Below are positions 17,141 to 26,402 of a stretch of 64,000 nucleotides of DNA, one piece after another (the first letter of the stretch is position 1; each line of letters opens with the position of its first letter). A model generated the notes under the pieces. It was not told the DNA's origin, ran no database searches, and saw nothing but the letters and a program-made list of their open reading frames with translations. A program made the translations under genes and the position numbers. The stretch is taken from contig NZ_CP011382.1 in the NCBI RefSeq assembly GCF_000734895.2, positions 6,082,491 to 6,146,490 on the forward strand, in the 5' to 3' direction. Origin of the DNA: Calothrix sp. 336/3 (lineage in GTDB: Bacteria; Cyanobacteriota; Cyanobacteriia; Cyanobacteriales; Nostocaceae).

Positions 17141-18526
17141 CTAGTCGATATCTGGCATTGACATTGCTGGTTCGTTTTCACGGTCAATACCTTTTTCAAA
17201 ACCACCAGCAGCAGCACGAGCGCGACCCGCGTGCCACAAGTGACCAACTAGGAAGAAGAAACCTAACACAAAGTGAGAGGTAGACAACCACGCACGTGGA
17301 GAAACGTAGTTGAAAGAGTTAATTTCAGTTGCCACACCACCTACGGAGTTCAAAGAACCCAGGGGAGCGTGAGTCATGTATTCAGCAGCGCGACGAGCTT
17401 GCCAAGGCTGAATATCATTTTTAATCTTGTCAAGATCCAAACCATTAGGACCACGTAGAGGCTCTAACCAAGGACCACGGAAATCCCAGAAACGCATGGT
17501 TTCACCACCGAAGATGATTTCACCAGTAGGAGAGCGCATCAAGTATTTACCCAAACCTGTGGGACCTTGAGCAGAACCAACGTTAGCACCTAAGCGTTGG
17601 TCACGAATCAAGAAAGTTAAAGCTTGTGCTTGGGAAGCTTCAGGACCTGTGGGACCGAAGAATTCGCTAGGATACACAGTGTTGTTGTACCAAACCATAA
17701 CGGAAGCAATAAAGCCCATCATGGATAAAGCACCCAAACTGTAGGACAAATATGCTTCACCAGACCAGATGAAAGCACGACGTGCCCAAGCAAAGGGTTT
17801 GGTGAAAATGTGCCAAATACCACCAGAAATACAGATGACGGCGATCCAAATATGACCACCAACAACGTCTTCTAGGTTATCAACACTGATAATCCAACCT
17901 TCGCCACCAAAGGGAGCTTTAATTAAATAACCAAAGATGGTAGCAGGGTTTAAGGTGGGGTTAGTAATCACACGAACATCACCGCCACCGGGTGCCCAGG
18001 TGTCATACAAACCACCAAAGAACATAGCTTTCAATACCAACAACAGGGCACCACAACCCAAGATAATGAGGTGGAAACCAATAATGTTGGTCATCTTGTT
18101 CTTATCTTTCCAGTCATAACCAAAGAAAGAGGAGTACTCTTCTAAGGTTTCTGGACCACGGACAGCATGGTAAATACCACCGAAACCGAGTACAGCCGAG
18201 GAAATGATATGCAATACACCAACTACGAAGTAAGGGAAGGTGTCAATCACTTCACCACCAGTACCTACACCCCAACCGAGGGTAGCGATGTGAGGTAGAA
18301 GGATTAAACCTTGTTCGTACATAGGCTTTTCTGGGATAAAGTGAGCGACCTCAAACAAGGTCATAGCTCCAGCCCAGAAAACAATCAAACCAGCATGGGC
18401 TACGTGTGCGCCCAGCAATTTTCCAGAAAGGTTGATCAGACGAGCGTTACCAGACCACCAGGCAAAGCCGGAAGACTCTTGGTCACGTCCGCCACCCACC
18501 ATATTAGTTCTAGAGAGCGTTACCAC
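17141..18526 (-). CDS. psbC: Photosystem II CP43 chlorophyll-binding protein (PsbC)
   Basis: The inner antenna of photosystem II, with six transmembrane helices, conserved chlorophyll-ligand histidines and the large lumenal loop E that contributes ligands to the Mn4CaO5 cluster (GGETMRFWDFRGPWLEPLRG). I start at GTG 18526, giving MVTLSRTNMVGGG and 461 residues. A GAGGAGG ribosome-binding site sits just upstream inside psbD, matching the well-known GTG start of psbC. The start lies 17 bases inside the psbD end, so the two are translationally coupled. Confidence 0.97.
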   Translation of the reverse strand: MVTLSRTNMVGGGRDQESSGFAWWSGNARLINLSGKLLGAHVAHAGLIVFWAGAMTLFEVAHFIPEKPMYEQGLILLPHIATLGWGVGTGGEVIDTFPYFVVGVLHIISSAVLGFGGIYHAVRGPETLEEYSSFFGYDWKDKNKMTNIIGFHLIILGCGALLLVLKAMFFGGLYDTWAPGGGDVRVITNPTLNPATIFGYLIKAPFGGEGWIISVDNLEDVVGGHIWIAVICISGGIWHIFTKPFAWARRAFIWSGEAYLSYSLGALSMMGFIASVMVWYNNTVYPSEFFGPTGPEASQAQALTFLIRDQRLGANVGSAQGPTGLGKYLMRSPTGEIIFGGETMRFWDFRGPWLEPLRGPNGLDLDKIKNDIQPWQARRAAEYMTHAPLGSLNSVGGVATEINSFNYVSPRAWLSTSHFVLGFFFLVGHLWHAGRARAAAGGFEKGIDRENEPAMSMPDID

Positions 18527-19565
18527 GAGGTAATACCTCCTCAGGGAATACAAATTTCTCGTGAGGCTGATCTTGAGGAGCCATCCAAGCGCGGATACCC
18601 TCGTTCAGCAAAATGTTTTTGGTATAGAAAGTTTCAAACTCAGGGTCTTCTGCTGCCCGTAATTCTTGGGAAACGAAGTCATAAGCTCGCAGGTTTAATG
18701 CCAAACCAACGATACCAATGGCTGCCATCCACAATCCGGTCACAGGGACAAATAGCATGAAGAAGTGTAACCAACGCTTGTTGGAGAAAGCAATCCCGAA
18801 TATCTGAGACCAGAAACGGTTTGCAGTCACCATGGAGTAGGTTTCTTCTGCTTGGGTGGGGTTGAAAGCTCGGAAGGTGTTGGATGCTTCACCGTCTTCA
18901 AACAGGGTGTTTTCGACTGTTGCACCGTGAATCGCACATAATAGCGCTCCACCTAGTACACCAGCTACTCCCATCATGTGGAAGGGGTTGAGGGTGAAGT
19001 TGTGGAATCCTTGTACGAACAGGATGAAACGGAAAATTCCCGCTACTCCTAAGCTGGGTGCAAAGAACCAGCTTGATTGTCCCAAGGGGTACATCAAAAA
19101 TACGCTGACGAAAACCGCAATGGGTGCAGAGAAGGCGATGGCGTTGTAGGGACGGATACCGACTAAACGGGAAATTTCAAACTGACGCAGCATGAACCCG
19201 ATAAGTGCGAAAGCTCCGTGGAGAGCTACGAAGGGCCAAAGTCCTCCTAATTGGAACCAGCGAGTAAAGTCTCCTTGAGCCTCTGGTCCCCAGAGTAACA
19301 ATAGGGAGTGTCCTAAACTGTCTGCTGGTGTGGATACTGCTACTGTCAGGAAGTTACATCCTTCCAGGTAGCTGGATGCTAGTCCATGGGTGTACCACGA
19401 ACTCACGAAGGTGGTGCCAGTCATCCAGCCCCCGATTGCTAGGAAAGCACAGGGGAATAATAGGATACCTGACCAGCCGACGAAGACGAAGCGATCGCGC
19501 TTGAGCCAGTCGTCTAGTACGTCAAACCACCCTCTACTGGGGGCGCGTCCTACTGCGATGGTCAT
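18510..19565 (-). CDS. psbD: Photosystem II D2 reaction-centre protein (PsbD)
   Basis: The D2 subunit of the photosystem II core: five transmembrane helices binding P680 chlorophylls, pheophytin, QA and non-haem iron. It starts MTIAVGRAPSRGWFDVLDDW at ATG 19565 and ends PEEVLPRGNAL, 351 residues, the standard length. The frame is open 12 residues further, but these lack conservation. First gene of the psbD-psbC operon; the leader upstream (to about 19700) should carry the light-responsive promoter. Confidence 0.97.
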   Translation of the reverse strand: MTIAVGRAPSRGWFDVLDDWLKRDRFVFVGWSGILLFPCAFLAIGGWMTGTTFVSSWYTHGLASSYLEGCNFLTVAVSTPADSLGHSLLLLWGPEAQGDFTRWFQLGGLWPFVALHGAFALIGFMLRQFEISRLVGIRPYNAIAFSAPIAVFVSVFLMYPLGQSSWFFAPSLGVAGIFRFILFVQGFHNFTLNPFHMMGVAGVLGGALLCAIHGATVENTLFEDGEASNTFRAFNPTQAEETYSMVTANRFWSQIFGIAFSNKRWLHFFMLFVPVTGLWMAAIGIVGLALNLRAYDFVSQELRAAEDPEFETFYTKNILLNEGIRAWMAPQDQPHEKFVFPEEVLPRGNAL

Positions 19566-20057
19566 CGAACTAAAATCCTCTTGTTTACTAAAAAATTGCA
19601 ACGTTTTTAAGGCAGTGCTTTGGCGGAGTCACCACTGGCGTGCAAATGCCATGAGGAATAAACGTTTGTTTTGACACTTGTACTTCAGTTGCCTGCCTAG
19701 GCTATTGAATTTATGAGAAACTGCAATACCAAAAAAGGGTTGCTCTCATCGGAGTGCCAAAAAACTCACCATTAGCTAGATAATTTAACGCATGATGAAT
19801 TAATGATTCTTAACTTATCACATTGTTAGGGCTTTGTGCCCGATTTGTAAGAGTCAATCTAGTATTTTGCCCTAACGCCTTACCTATGATCAATATCAGA
19901 ATTTTTACAATCTGACATAAGAATTCTCAGAAATCTTTGATATTTGAAATGGGAAAGCAGTCTCTGAGGGGAGAAAATTGGTATCTCTCACTGGCTTTTG
20001 GGGGAGTTCTCAGGTATTTTGATATCAAGCATCCCATAACAGTCACAATCTGACAAA
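19566..20057. other. Divergent promoter region of psbD and the GNAT gene
   Basis: About 490 bases with no gene. The first 120 bases next to psbD are GC-richer and probably the 5' leader; the rest is AT-rich. No defined operator could be assigned. Confidence 0.5.
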
Positions 20058-20567
20058 ATGCCAGAAATCACAATTATCCCCTGTTCTGTGGAGCATTTAG
20101 AATCACTGATTGCAGGTGACGATAAGTTTTTCACGGCTTTTGGCTGGCGGGTGGTTGATGGATACCTACCTTTTCCGGAAGCGTTAGCATACTCCTTAAA
20201 GATGCTCCAGTCTTCTCGTATCTGGTATCCCTGGTTGCCCTATCTCATCCTCAACTCTGAGAACTCTTCAGTAATTGGCTTGGTCGGCTTTAAAGATGTG
20301 CCTGATGCAGAAGCTACAGTAGAAATAGGTTATTCTGTTGCTCCTAGCTTCCAAGGTCAGGGAGTGGCAACTGCTGCTGCTTCTGAACTAATCAAAATTG
20401 CTGCGCTGACAGATGAGGTGAAGTGTATTATCGCCCACACCCTGGCAGAAACTAGCCCTTCTATTAGGGTTTTGGAAAAATGTGGGATGACTCAAGTCTC
20501 AGAGCTATTCGACCCGGAGGATGGTAAGTTATGGCGATGGGAAATTAACCTGGGAAGGGATGACTAA
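20058..20567 (+). CDS. GNAT family N-acetyltransferase
   Basis: A 169-residue acetyltransferase of the RimJ/RimL-like kind. It shows the acetyl-CoA loop (EIGYSVAPSFQGQGVATAAASEL, 22 residues spanning motif A) and the C-terminal ETSPSIRVLEKCGMTQVSEL. The substrate is unknown. The following GTPase gene begins only 16 bases later on the same strand, so the two may share a transcript. Confidence 0.88.
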   Translation: MPEITIIPCSVEHLESLIAGDDKFFTAFGWRVVDGYLPFPEALAYSLKMLQSSRIWYPWLPYLILNSENSSVIGLVGFKDVPDAEATVEIGYSVAPSFQGQGVATAAASELIKIAALTDEVKCIIAHTLAETSPSIRVLEKCGMTQVSELFDPEDGKLWRWEINLGRDD

Positions 20568-20583
20568 AGGTTGACTAAACAAA

Positions 20584-21933
20584 GTGGTAAAGAATCTGCA
20601 AGAAACCCATCTCAATCGTGCCCGTGCTAGCCTGAGACAGGTATTATCTGCCTATGGTAATCTTCGTAAACCTGGGCAGACTCCTGCGAATACCCATCTA
20701 GCGGGTTTAGTAAAGCCAGAAATTGAAACTTTAACTGCCACTCTCAATAAGCTTGATTACAACGTGATTCGGATTGCGGCTTTCGGATTGGTGAGTCGTG
20801 GAAAGTCGGCTGTTTTGAATGCTCTCCTAGGACAAAAAGTTTTACAAACCGGACCGTTGAATGGTGTCACTCAATACCCTCGTTCTGTACGCTGGCATCC
20901 GGGGGGAAAGGTACAAGTGGAACTAATTGATACGCCAGGTTTGGATGAAATTGCAGGAGAGATGAGGGCAGAAATGGCGCGGGAGGTAGCCCGTCAAGCT
21001 GATTTAATATTGTTTGTTGTCTCAGGTGATATTACTTTTACCGAGTATCAAGCTTTGTGTGAATTAAGACAATCTCAAAAACCATTAATTTTGGTATTTA
21101 ATAAAATCGATTTATATCCGGATACTGATAGAAAAAAAATCTATGAGAATTTACAGCAATTGGGAGCGGGGGATTTAGAGAAGCAACCCTTAGAACCAGA
21201 TGAAATTGTGATGGTAGCGGCAGAACCAGCTCCTATGGAAGTACGGGTAGAATATGCGGATGGGAGTATAAATTATGAGTGGGAAACACCTGAAGCTCAG
21301 GTGAGTGAGTTAAAATCAACCATTCTGAATATTCTCAATCGAGAAGGGCGATCGCTGTTGGCGTTAAATGCTTTAATTCAAGCACGGGAAGCAGAAGCAT
21401 CAATTGCAGCCAAAACAATTACCGCTCGTCAGCAGGAAGCAGAGGATTTGATTTGGCGATACACCAAGTACAAAGCTTTGGTTGTTGGCTTAAATCCGAT
21501 TGCCTTTCTGGATATTGTGGGGGGAACCTTGGCAGATTTAGCCTTAATTCGTTCTTTAGCTAAATTGTATGGCTTGCCCGTCACTGGTTACGAAGCGGGT
21601 AAAATTCTCAAAACCATCTTTTTGAGTTCCGGTGGTTTACTCCTGGGTGAAGTGGGTAGTAGTTTACTCCTGGGTTTAGGAAAAAGTGCCACAGCGATCG
21701 CCAGTGGAGAAAACCCAATTAATTTCACTGCTTTTGGCAGTAGTGCGATCGCCCAAGCGGGAATTGCGGGTTATGGTGCATACACTGTCGGGAAAGCAGC
21801 ACAGGTGTACCTAGAAAACGGCTGTACTTGGGGACAATTAGGTGCAAGTACAGTCATTACAGAAATTCTTTCTGAAGTTGAACCGAATACAATTTTGTAC
21901 CGTTTACGCCACGAATTAGGGAAAAATTTCTAG
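20584..21933 (+). CDS. Era/dynamin-like GTPase with C-terminal membrane (DUF697-type) domain
   Basis: A 449-residue GTP-binding protein. Its G motifs are GLVSRGKSAVLNAL (P-loop, near residue 68), LIDTPGLDE and LVFNKIDLY. A hydrophobic C-terminal half from about residue 300 (NPIAFLDIVGGTLADLALI, SSGGLLLGEVGSSLLLGLGKS) probably forms paired membrane helices, as in DUF697 GTPases. The start codon is GTG. The cellular role is unknown; membrane-associated trafficking or ion-stress roles have been suggested for relatives. Confidence 0.85.
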   Translation: MVKNLQETHLNRARASLRQVLSAYGNLRKPGQTPANTHLAGLVKPEIETLTATLNKLDYNVIRIAAFGLVSRGKSAVLNALLGQKVLQTGPLNGVTQYPRSVRWHPGGKVQVELIDTPGLDEIAGEMRAEMAREVARQADLILFVVSGDITFTEYQALCELRQSQKPLILVFNKIDLYPDTDRKKIYENLQQLGAGDLEKQPLEPDEIVMVAAEPAPMEVRVEYADGSINYEWETPEAQVSELKSTILNILNREGRSLLALNALIQAREAEASIAAKTITARQQEAEDLIWRYTKYKALVVGLNPIAFLDIVGGTLADLALIRSLAKLYGLPVTGYEAGKILKTIFLSSGGLLLGEVGSSLLLGLGKSATAIASGENPINFTAFGSSAIAQAGIAGYGAYTVGKAAQVYLENGCTWGQLGASTVITEILSEVEPNTILYRLRHELGKNF

Positions 21934-22011
21934 AAATGAAACTACAGATTTTGTTCGGACTAATTTCAAAGATATTCTCACATCATTTTAGAAATAATTT
22001 GTCAAAAAAAT

Positions 22012-22040
22012 ATTCCCGATTTATTAAATAAGCCGGGAAT
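22012..22040 (+). terminator. Hairpin downstream of the GTPase gene
   Basis: ATTCCCG (22012-22018) pairs with CGGGAAT (22034-22040) around an AT-rich loop. The following sequence has only short T stretches, so termination is plausible but weak. Confidence 0.45.
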
Positions 22041-22079
22041 CTAAATCTTGAGATTTTTAGAGTTTCGACAGGATTTATA

Positions 22080-22193
22080 CCAATTCTCTAAAATTATGCT
22101 ACAGATGGAATCTAGGGAACCATTGCTAAATCTAGATTTTTTAATTGCGTTAGCGTTAGCGTTAGCTCTCCCGCAGGGAACATTGCGAATTGG
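22080..22193. mobile_element. MITE-like element with TA-CCAATTC termini
   Basis: The segment begins CCAATTC and ends GAATTGG, each flanked by TA (22078-22079 and 22194-22195), as expected for an IS630/Tc1-type insertion at TA. It holds a GCGTTA triplet repeat (22147-22164) and CTCCCGCAGGGA. At 114 bases with no coding capacity it would be non-autonomous. Its first 7 bases match the ends of the IS630 element at 43.4 kb, but similarity fades after that. Confidence 0.5.
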
Positions 22194-22210
22194 TATTATA
22201 TCCCAGAAAT

Positions 22211-23071
22211 TTATCTAGCAATTTGCTTATATTGACGATACTTATATGCCATAGTTGCTACTAAACCCAAACCTAATAATGCGCCAGGTTCTGGTACATT
22301 TTGGCTTTTTCTTGCCATAACTTTGAAGTCTGGACCCCCGTAGCTGGAATTAGCAAAAACTTGAACGCCAGCTAATGATGCCACACCTAAATCCTTAAGA
22401 CTTACACCCCAAGAGCCGACTTTCTGAGTGTTATTAATTTCCATAGTATCAATTGAATAGCCAGCACTCGCTTGTTGAGTTCTCAACAACTTCAGGAAAT
22501 TACCTATTACCTTACCAGATGCATCTATCGCCTGGATACCTAAATCACTATTCATACCCCTTTCCCAAACAAGAATATTATCAATACCCAAGCTATCCGC
22601 AGTAATTAGACTATCGAAAAACATATTAATTCGGAAAGAACCAGTTCCCTCAGAATCAATAATATTATTCAAATTTTTGTTACCCATGAAAGCAGCAATT
22701 TCCGTGTTTGTAGGGTCTTTGAGACCAGAAACTGCCATAGGAGATGAAGCTTTATCTCCTTTATCTGTACTAGCATCACCACTGTTATTATTGACAATCC
22801 CTTTGATTTTTGCTTCTTCTGGGTCAGCAGTTTCTACTTTCTTGGGGTCAAGTTTAATCGGTGTATTTTCGAGAATATTAGCTTTATTTACGAAAGAAAA
22901 ATCACTAGTCGTTTTACCATTTTGAGTGACAGACTTGAGAATGATATCACCTTCAGGACCACCATTTTTCTCTAGATTTGTAGTAAAGTTTGCTGCTTGG
23001 GCTGCATGAGAAGCAGCTAAAAGGGAACCGATAGTAACTAAAATTGCAGTGGATAAATTTTGGATACGCAT
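22211..23071 (-). CDS. PEP-CTERM exosortase-dependent surface protein (XDP2-like)
   Basis: A 286-residue secreted protein. An N-terminal signal peptide (ILVTIGSLLAASHAAQA) precedes a middle domain with GDIILKSVTQNGKTTSDFSF, NLNNIIDSEGTGSFRINMFF, ILVWERGMNSDLGIQALD-like and KVGSWGVSLKDLGV. The C-terminus is a PEP-CTERM sorting tail: VPEPGALLGLGLVATMA, then basic residues YKYRQYKQ. An exosortase should cleave and anchor it; none is in this window. The middle domain resembles the exosortase-dependent protein XDP2 family as I recall it. Confidence 0.82.
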   Translation of the reverse strand: MRIQNLSTAILVTIGSLLAASHAAQAANFTTNLEKNGGPEGDIILKSVTQNGKTTSDFSFVNKANILENTPIKLDPKKVETADPEEAKIKGIVNNNSGDASTDKGDKASSPMAVSGLKDPTNTEIAAFMGNKNLNNIIDSEGTGSFRINMFFDSLITADSLGIDNILVWERGMNSDLGIQAIDASGKVIGNFLKLLRTQQASAGYSIDTMEINNTQKVGSWGVSLKDLGVASLAGVQVFANSSYGGPDFKVMARKSQNVPEPGALLGLGLVATMAYKYRQYKQIAR

Positions 23072-23982
23072 TTTTCTTTTCCGTTTGGTTGGTATTTTAA
23101 AATTTCACTTAGATGCTTTTCACATTTTCAATTATTTATCTCAGTCCATATCCGTTGCAAAGGGTTCTAACCTGGTTTGAATAACAGGTAGCAGATATGC
23201 AGACTTCATTTCTTTCTTTTGCCCTGTAAATATATGTTGACTGAAGATACGTTAAAATAGCCTCCGCAAATGCGAGGATTAAATTTTTAATCTTCTGCTA
23301 ATAAATTAGAGTTATTTTCTGAGATTTTTATTGTTTTTGTAAAATCTAACGTTTCGCGAAACCCAATTGAGCGATCGCACTCTTCTTAAAATCATCTTTA
23401 AGTATTTACCGATAATTATTTGCCTTGCTTTCATCATTTGAGCCTACTTGTGAGTCAAATATTCAGTAGATTAGGTATAAAGATGTTCAGATATGTAATT
23501 ATTATTGTTACTATTGGTTTTCAGTAATTTCCGATGACTATCTTAAATACCCTCCTGCTGGAAGATTATCATCTCATGTCTGTGATGAATACTTACTAAT
23601 AATTAATACCCACTCCATAAAAGCAGAGTGACTTCTCGCAAAATACCCTCGATTTGCTAAGGTAAATTAGAAATTACAAGTAGATATCACTCCTGCAAAC
23701 TGATAATCAACTCAAAAAAACATGAAAAAGTCTTGAATAATACAGTTTCTTCCAAAAAAAATCAAAATATTTAAACAAAAAAATCTGGATAAAAATCATT
23801 CAACAATCATCAAGATAACTGCGTAGATAAATCATCACATATTCGCAGTCATGCTTCCAATTTACTCTCAAAATTACGGTTTACACTACTGCATAAATGC
23901 TTGAAATTTTTCTAGACTAAAAAGTAAGCGTTCTTTGCACGCTTTTCTCAATTGTCTCAGCACAAAAAGGTAAAAATAACCT
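23072..23982. other. Long AT-rich divergent intergenic region
   Basis: About 910 bases between the PEP-CTERM gene and cp12. Very AT-rich. A small bulged hairpin CCTCCGCAAATGCGAGG lies at about 23260-23278, and one HIP1 site near 23373. No gene or clear regulatory motif was seen; both flanking genes are read outward, so both promoters lie here. Confidence 0.5.
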
Positions 23983-24261
23983 ATGCTACAAACCTTAGAA
24001 GTAGTTAAAGCTGCTGTCATCGCTGATGAAAACGGCACAAAAACCTTAGAGGATGCGATTTTTGAGGCTATTACTGAAGCTCGTTCTACTTGCGATATCA
24101 ATGGCAGTAACTCCAGCGCTTGTGCTGTTGCCTGGGATATTGTGGAAGAATTACAAGCCGAAAAATCCCATCAAAGACAAGCCAAAAAAAACAAAACTTC
24201 CCTAGATGATTATTGCTCCGAGAATCCGGAAGCTGTTGAATGTCGGATTTACGATATTTAA
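23983..24261 (+). CDS. cp12: Calvin cycle regulatory protein CP12
   Basis: An intrinsically disordered linker that binds GAPDH and phosphoribulokinase in the dark and inactivates both. The 92-residue protein has the N-terminal cysteine pair (STCDINGSNSSACAVAWDIVEEL) and the C-terminal pair with the GAPDH-binding tail (LDDYCSENPEAVECRIYDI). Both disulfide pairs are intact, so it should be redox-regulated by thioredoxin. Its partner prk is in this window at 39.7 kb but not in the same operon. The stop overlaps the tlyA stop by four bases, tail to tail. Confidence 0.96.
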   Translation: MLQTLEVVKAAVIADENGTKTLEDAIFEAITEARSTCDINGSNSSACAVAWDIVEELQAEKSHQRQAKKNKTSLDDYCSENPEAVECRIYDI

Positions 24262-25151
24262 TTTTCCTGAAAACTTGTAGCGGCTGATTTTGTTAGTTGC
24301 TTGATTGATTCTAAATCCGGTGCTACTGTTTCATCTACCATAGATAACCACAACAAATACTCAATATTTCCCGCAGGTCCTGTAATGGGAGACCAGGTTA
24401 AACCTTGATAATACCAACCTATTTCCTGGGCAGTTTGCAATACATGAAAAATTGCCTCGGCTTGGTCATTAATATCACGGACTACACCTTTTTTACCAAC
24501 TCGATTTTTCCCCACTTCAAACTGTGGTTTTACTAGTAATAACGCTTCTTTGGGGAACTGAGTTAATTGCCAAATCGCAGGCAATACTTTTGTTAAGGAA
24601 ATAAAGGATACATCCACAACTGCTAAATCCGGAAATATTGCCAAATTATCTTTGTTTTCTCCCTCTGGTATCTCCCCTAGAGGGATTTTTTGTGTATACA
24701 ATTCTGCCGGTGTTAAATAACGTAAGTTTGCCCGTTCTCGTAAAATTACCCGAGGATGATTACGCAATTTCCAATCAACTTGCCCATAACCCACATCCAC
24801 ACCGTAAACTAACTTCGCACCAGCTTGTAGAAGACAGTCTGTAAACCCTCCTGTGGAAATACCCCCATCTAGACAAATTCTGTCTGTAACGGAAATCGCA
24901 AATATATCTAAAGCTTTAGCTAGTTTTTCTCCACCACGGGAAACAAAGCGCGATCGCTCTTTAATTTTAATCTCTGCACTAACATCTACCTCAGTTCCCG
25001 GCTTGTCAACAACTTGCTGATTCACCATCACCTCTCCTGCTTGAATCAACCTTTGAGCTAAAGCACGGGAGTTACACAAATTTAGCTCTACTAGTAATAC
25101 ATCTAATCTTTGCTTCGCCAACTTAGTTAATATCTCTTCTTCATCTCTCAC
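24258..25151 (-). CDS. tlyA: TlyA family rRNA methyltransferase / hemolysin-like protein
   Basis: Begins with an S4 RNA-binding domain (RLDVLLVELNLCNSRALAQRLI, then VMVNQQVV) followed by an FtsJ-type SAM methylase domain. That domain has SRGGEKLAKALD, CLDGGISTGGFTDCLLQ and VVDVSFISLTKVLP. In mycobacteria TlyA 2'-O-methylates 16S and 23S rRNA. The 297-residue length is somewhat above average because of an insertion PLGEIPEGENKDNL. The start is GTG at 25151. Confidence 0.92.
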   Translation of the reverse strand: MRDEEEILTKLAKQRLDVLLVELNLCNSRALAQRLIQAGEVMVNQQVVDKPGTEVDVSAEIKIKERSRFVSRGGEKLAKALDIFAISVTDRICLDGGISTGGFTDCLLQAGAKLVYGVDVGYGQVDWKLRNHPRVILRERANLRYLTPAELYTQKIPLGEIPEGENKDNLAIFPDLAVVDVSFISLTKVLPAIWQLTQFPKEALLLVKPQFEVGKNRVGKKGVVRDINDQAEAIFHVLQTAQEIGWYYQGLTWSPITGPAGNIEYLLWLSMVDETVAPDLESIKQLTKSAATSFQEN

Positions 25152-25282
25152 TTCCAGTAAATCACAAAATTTCCCCCACCCAGGGCATTCACATATTTTC
25201 TTTCATGGAATGATAAAATCTTGCATCTGCTGTAGGATTCTAAAACGTATTGGCAAATCTCCCCAGTTATTACTTGCATCTG

Positions 25283-25507
25283 ATGACCTATATTCAAGAC
25301 CTCGGCATAACTGATACAGAGTATGTCTCTTTGGTAACTCAAGGTTATGACCCACTCTTAGAAACACAACTAATTCACAATCATGGCGCAAAACCCGCAC
25401 AAGCTCGCAAAGTTGCCCGTTTCCTAAAGCTACTACATCGCCAACCGCAAACAGAAGTAGAATGGCAGGAATTAATCACAGCTTGGGAAGAAACTTGGGA
25501 AATGTAA
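25283..25507 (+). CDS. Small hypothetical protein
   Basis: A 74-residue frame (MTYIQDLGITDTEYVSLVTQG, then HGAKPAQARKVARFLKLL and WQELITAWEETWEM). It is helical and soluble, with coding-like composition. I do not recognise it. A TTG at 25250 could extend it by 11 residues. It is divergent from tlyA. Confidence 0.55.
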   Translation: MTYIQDLGITDTEYVSLVTQGYDPLLETQLIHNHGAKPAQARKVARFLKLLHRQPQTEVEWQELITAWEETWEM

Positions 25508-25542
25508 CAATAATTTTCCCAAATTGACACAAAAATTAACAG

Positions 25543-25583
25543 CAAAAAAGTGAGATTATCTTTCAAAAAAGACATCTCACTTT
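25543..25583 (-). terminator. Terminator of apcF
   Basis: On the minus strand AAGTGAGAT pairs with ATCTCACTT around a 17-base loop and is followed by a run of T. It lies about 45 bases after the apcF stop. Confidence 0.85.
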
Positions 25584-25625
25584 ACTTTTCTTTACACAGC
25601 TAGGGTTCTCACTGTTGCAAGTTGA

Positions 25626-26135
25626 TTAAATATCTTTCTCGCCCAAGTCTCTGGTCATATAGTCAAAAGGCTGATCTACAAAGCTCACATCAGCGATGCC
25701 AGCCGCAGCAGCTTGCTCTTTGGCTATATCTTTCATTATTTGGATTCCGCGCACTGTAGGACCAATGGGAACCCCCAAGGAATTGTAAGTTTCCCGTAGC
25801 CCTTGCAGCACTCGCTCATCTAAAACATCCATGCTGCCTGCGACAATGGCATAGGTGGCATAGCGCAAGTAATAATCCATGTCTCGTAAGCAAGCAGCAT
25901 AGCGGCGGGTCGTATAAGCGTTACCACCTGGACGAATTAGCTCCGGCAATTCTGCAAATAATCGTGAACCAGCTTGTTTGACAATTGCTGCCGCATTCGA
26001 GTTAATCGCCGCCGCAGCTTGTACCCTAGCCGTACCACTTGCAAAATAAGATTTCAGGTCATCCAGGGCATTCCGGTCAAAATACCGACCAGCAACGTCA
26101 TAATTCTTAATTAAGCTTGTAACTGCGTCCCGCAT
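25626..26135 (-). CDS. apcF: Allophycocyanin beta-18 subunit (ApcF)
   Basis: A phycobilisome core beta-type subunit that replaces ApcB in the terminal-emitter trimer. It pairs with the ApcE chromophore domain to pass energy to photosystem II. The sequence RPGGNAYTTRRYAACLRDMDYYLRYATYA carries the bilin-binding cysteine. The N-terminus MRDAVTSLIKNYDVAGRYF and LPELIRPGG separate it from ApcB. I start at ATG 26135 (169 residues, the ApcF norm) with a GGGAGA/AAGGA site before it; a start five residues upstream is less likely. Confidence 0.94.
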   Translation of the reverse strand: MRDAVTSLIKNYDVAGRYFDRNALDDLKSYFASGTARVQAAAAINSNAAAIVKQAGSRLFAELPELIRPGGNAYTTRRYAACLRDMDYYLRYATYAIVAGSMDVLDERVLQGLRETYNSLGVPIGPTVRGIQIMKDIAKEQAAAAGIADVSFVDQPFDYMTRDLGEKDI

Positions 26136-26359
26136 TCCTTTTTCTCCCAATAATTCCTATCTGTGGTTTCATAATTTATTTGATCGCTTTGATGCAACTG
26201 CCACTGCTTGCGCCACTGATGTCAGAGGGCAGCCACACAAAAACAATCTATGCGCTATTAAAGGATTCTATGCCAAAGTTGACTCTTGGGAAATGGAGTT
26301 TATCGTTTTGTGTCTTTTCATGCCAGAAAGGTTAACATTACCTGTAAACCTACATTTTG

Positions 26360-26373
26360 GTAGCAAAAGATAC
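26360..26373 (+). promoter_or_regulatory. NtcA-binding site of glnA
   Basis: GTAGCAAAAGATAC is a perfect match to GTA-N8-TAC, the site of the nitrogen regulator NtcA. A TACGAT box matching TA-N3-T begins 23 bases further at 26397. That is the spacing of class II NtcA-activated promoters. Confidence 0.88.
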
Positions 26374-26396
26374 AAATTTTATCAATTTTATATCTT

Positions 26397-26402
26397 TACG
26401 AT
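26397..26402 (+). promoter_or_regulatory. Probable -10 element of the nitrogen-regulated glnA promoter
   Basis: TACGAT fits TA-N3-T at the right distance from the NtcA box. Transcription would start near 26408-26410, leaving a leader of about 90 bases before the ATG. Confidence 0.65.

Noticed and set aside
23072..23982. A hidden small gene or RNA in the cp12 upstream gap
   Set aside because: Only AT-rich sequence with one weak bulged hairpin; nothing with coding or RNA character.
25626..26135. ApcB identity for the phycobilisome subunit
   Set aside because: The N-terminal MRDAVTSLIKNYD and ELPELIRPGG fit ApcF; ApcB has a different N-terminus and QDA-type start.
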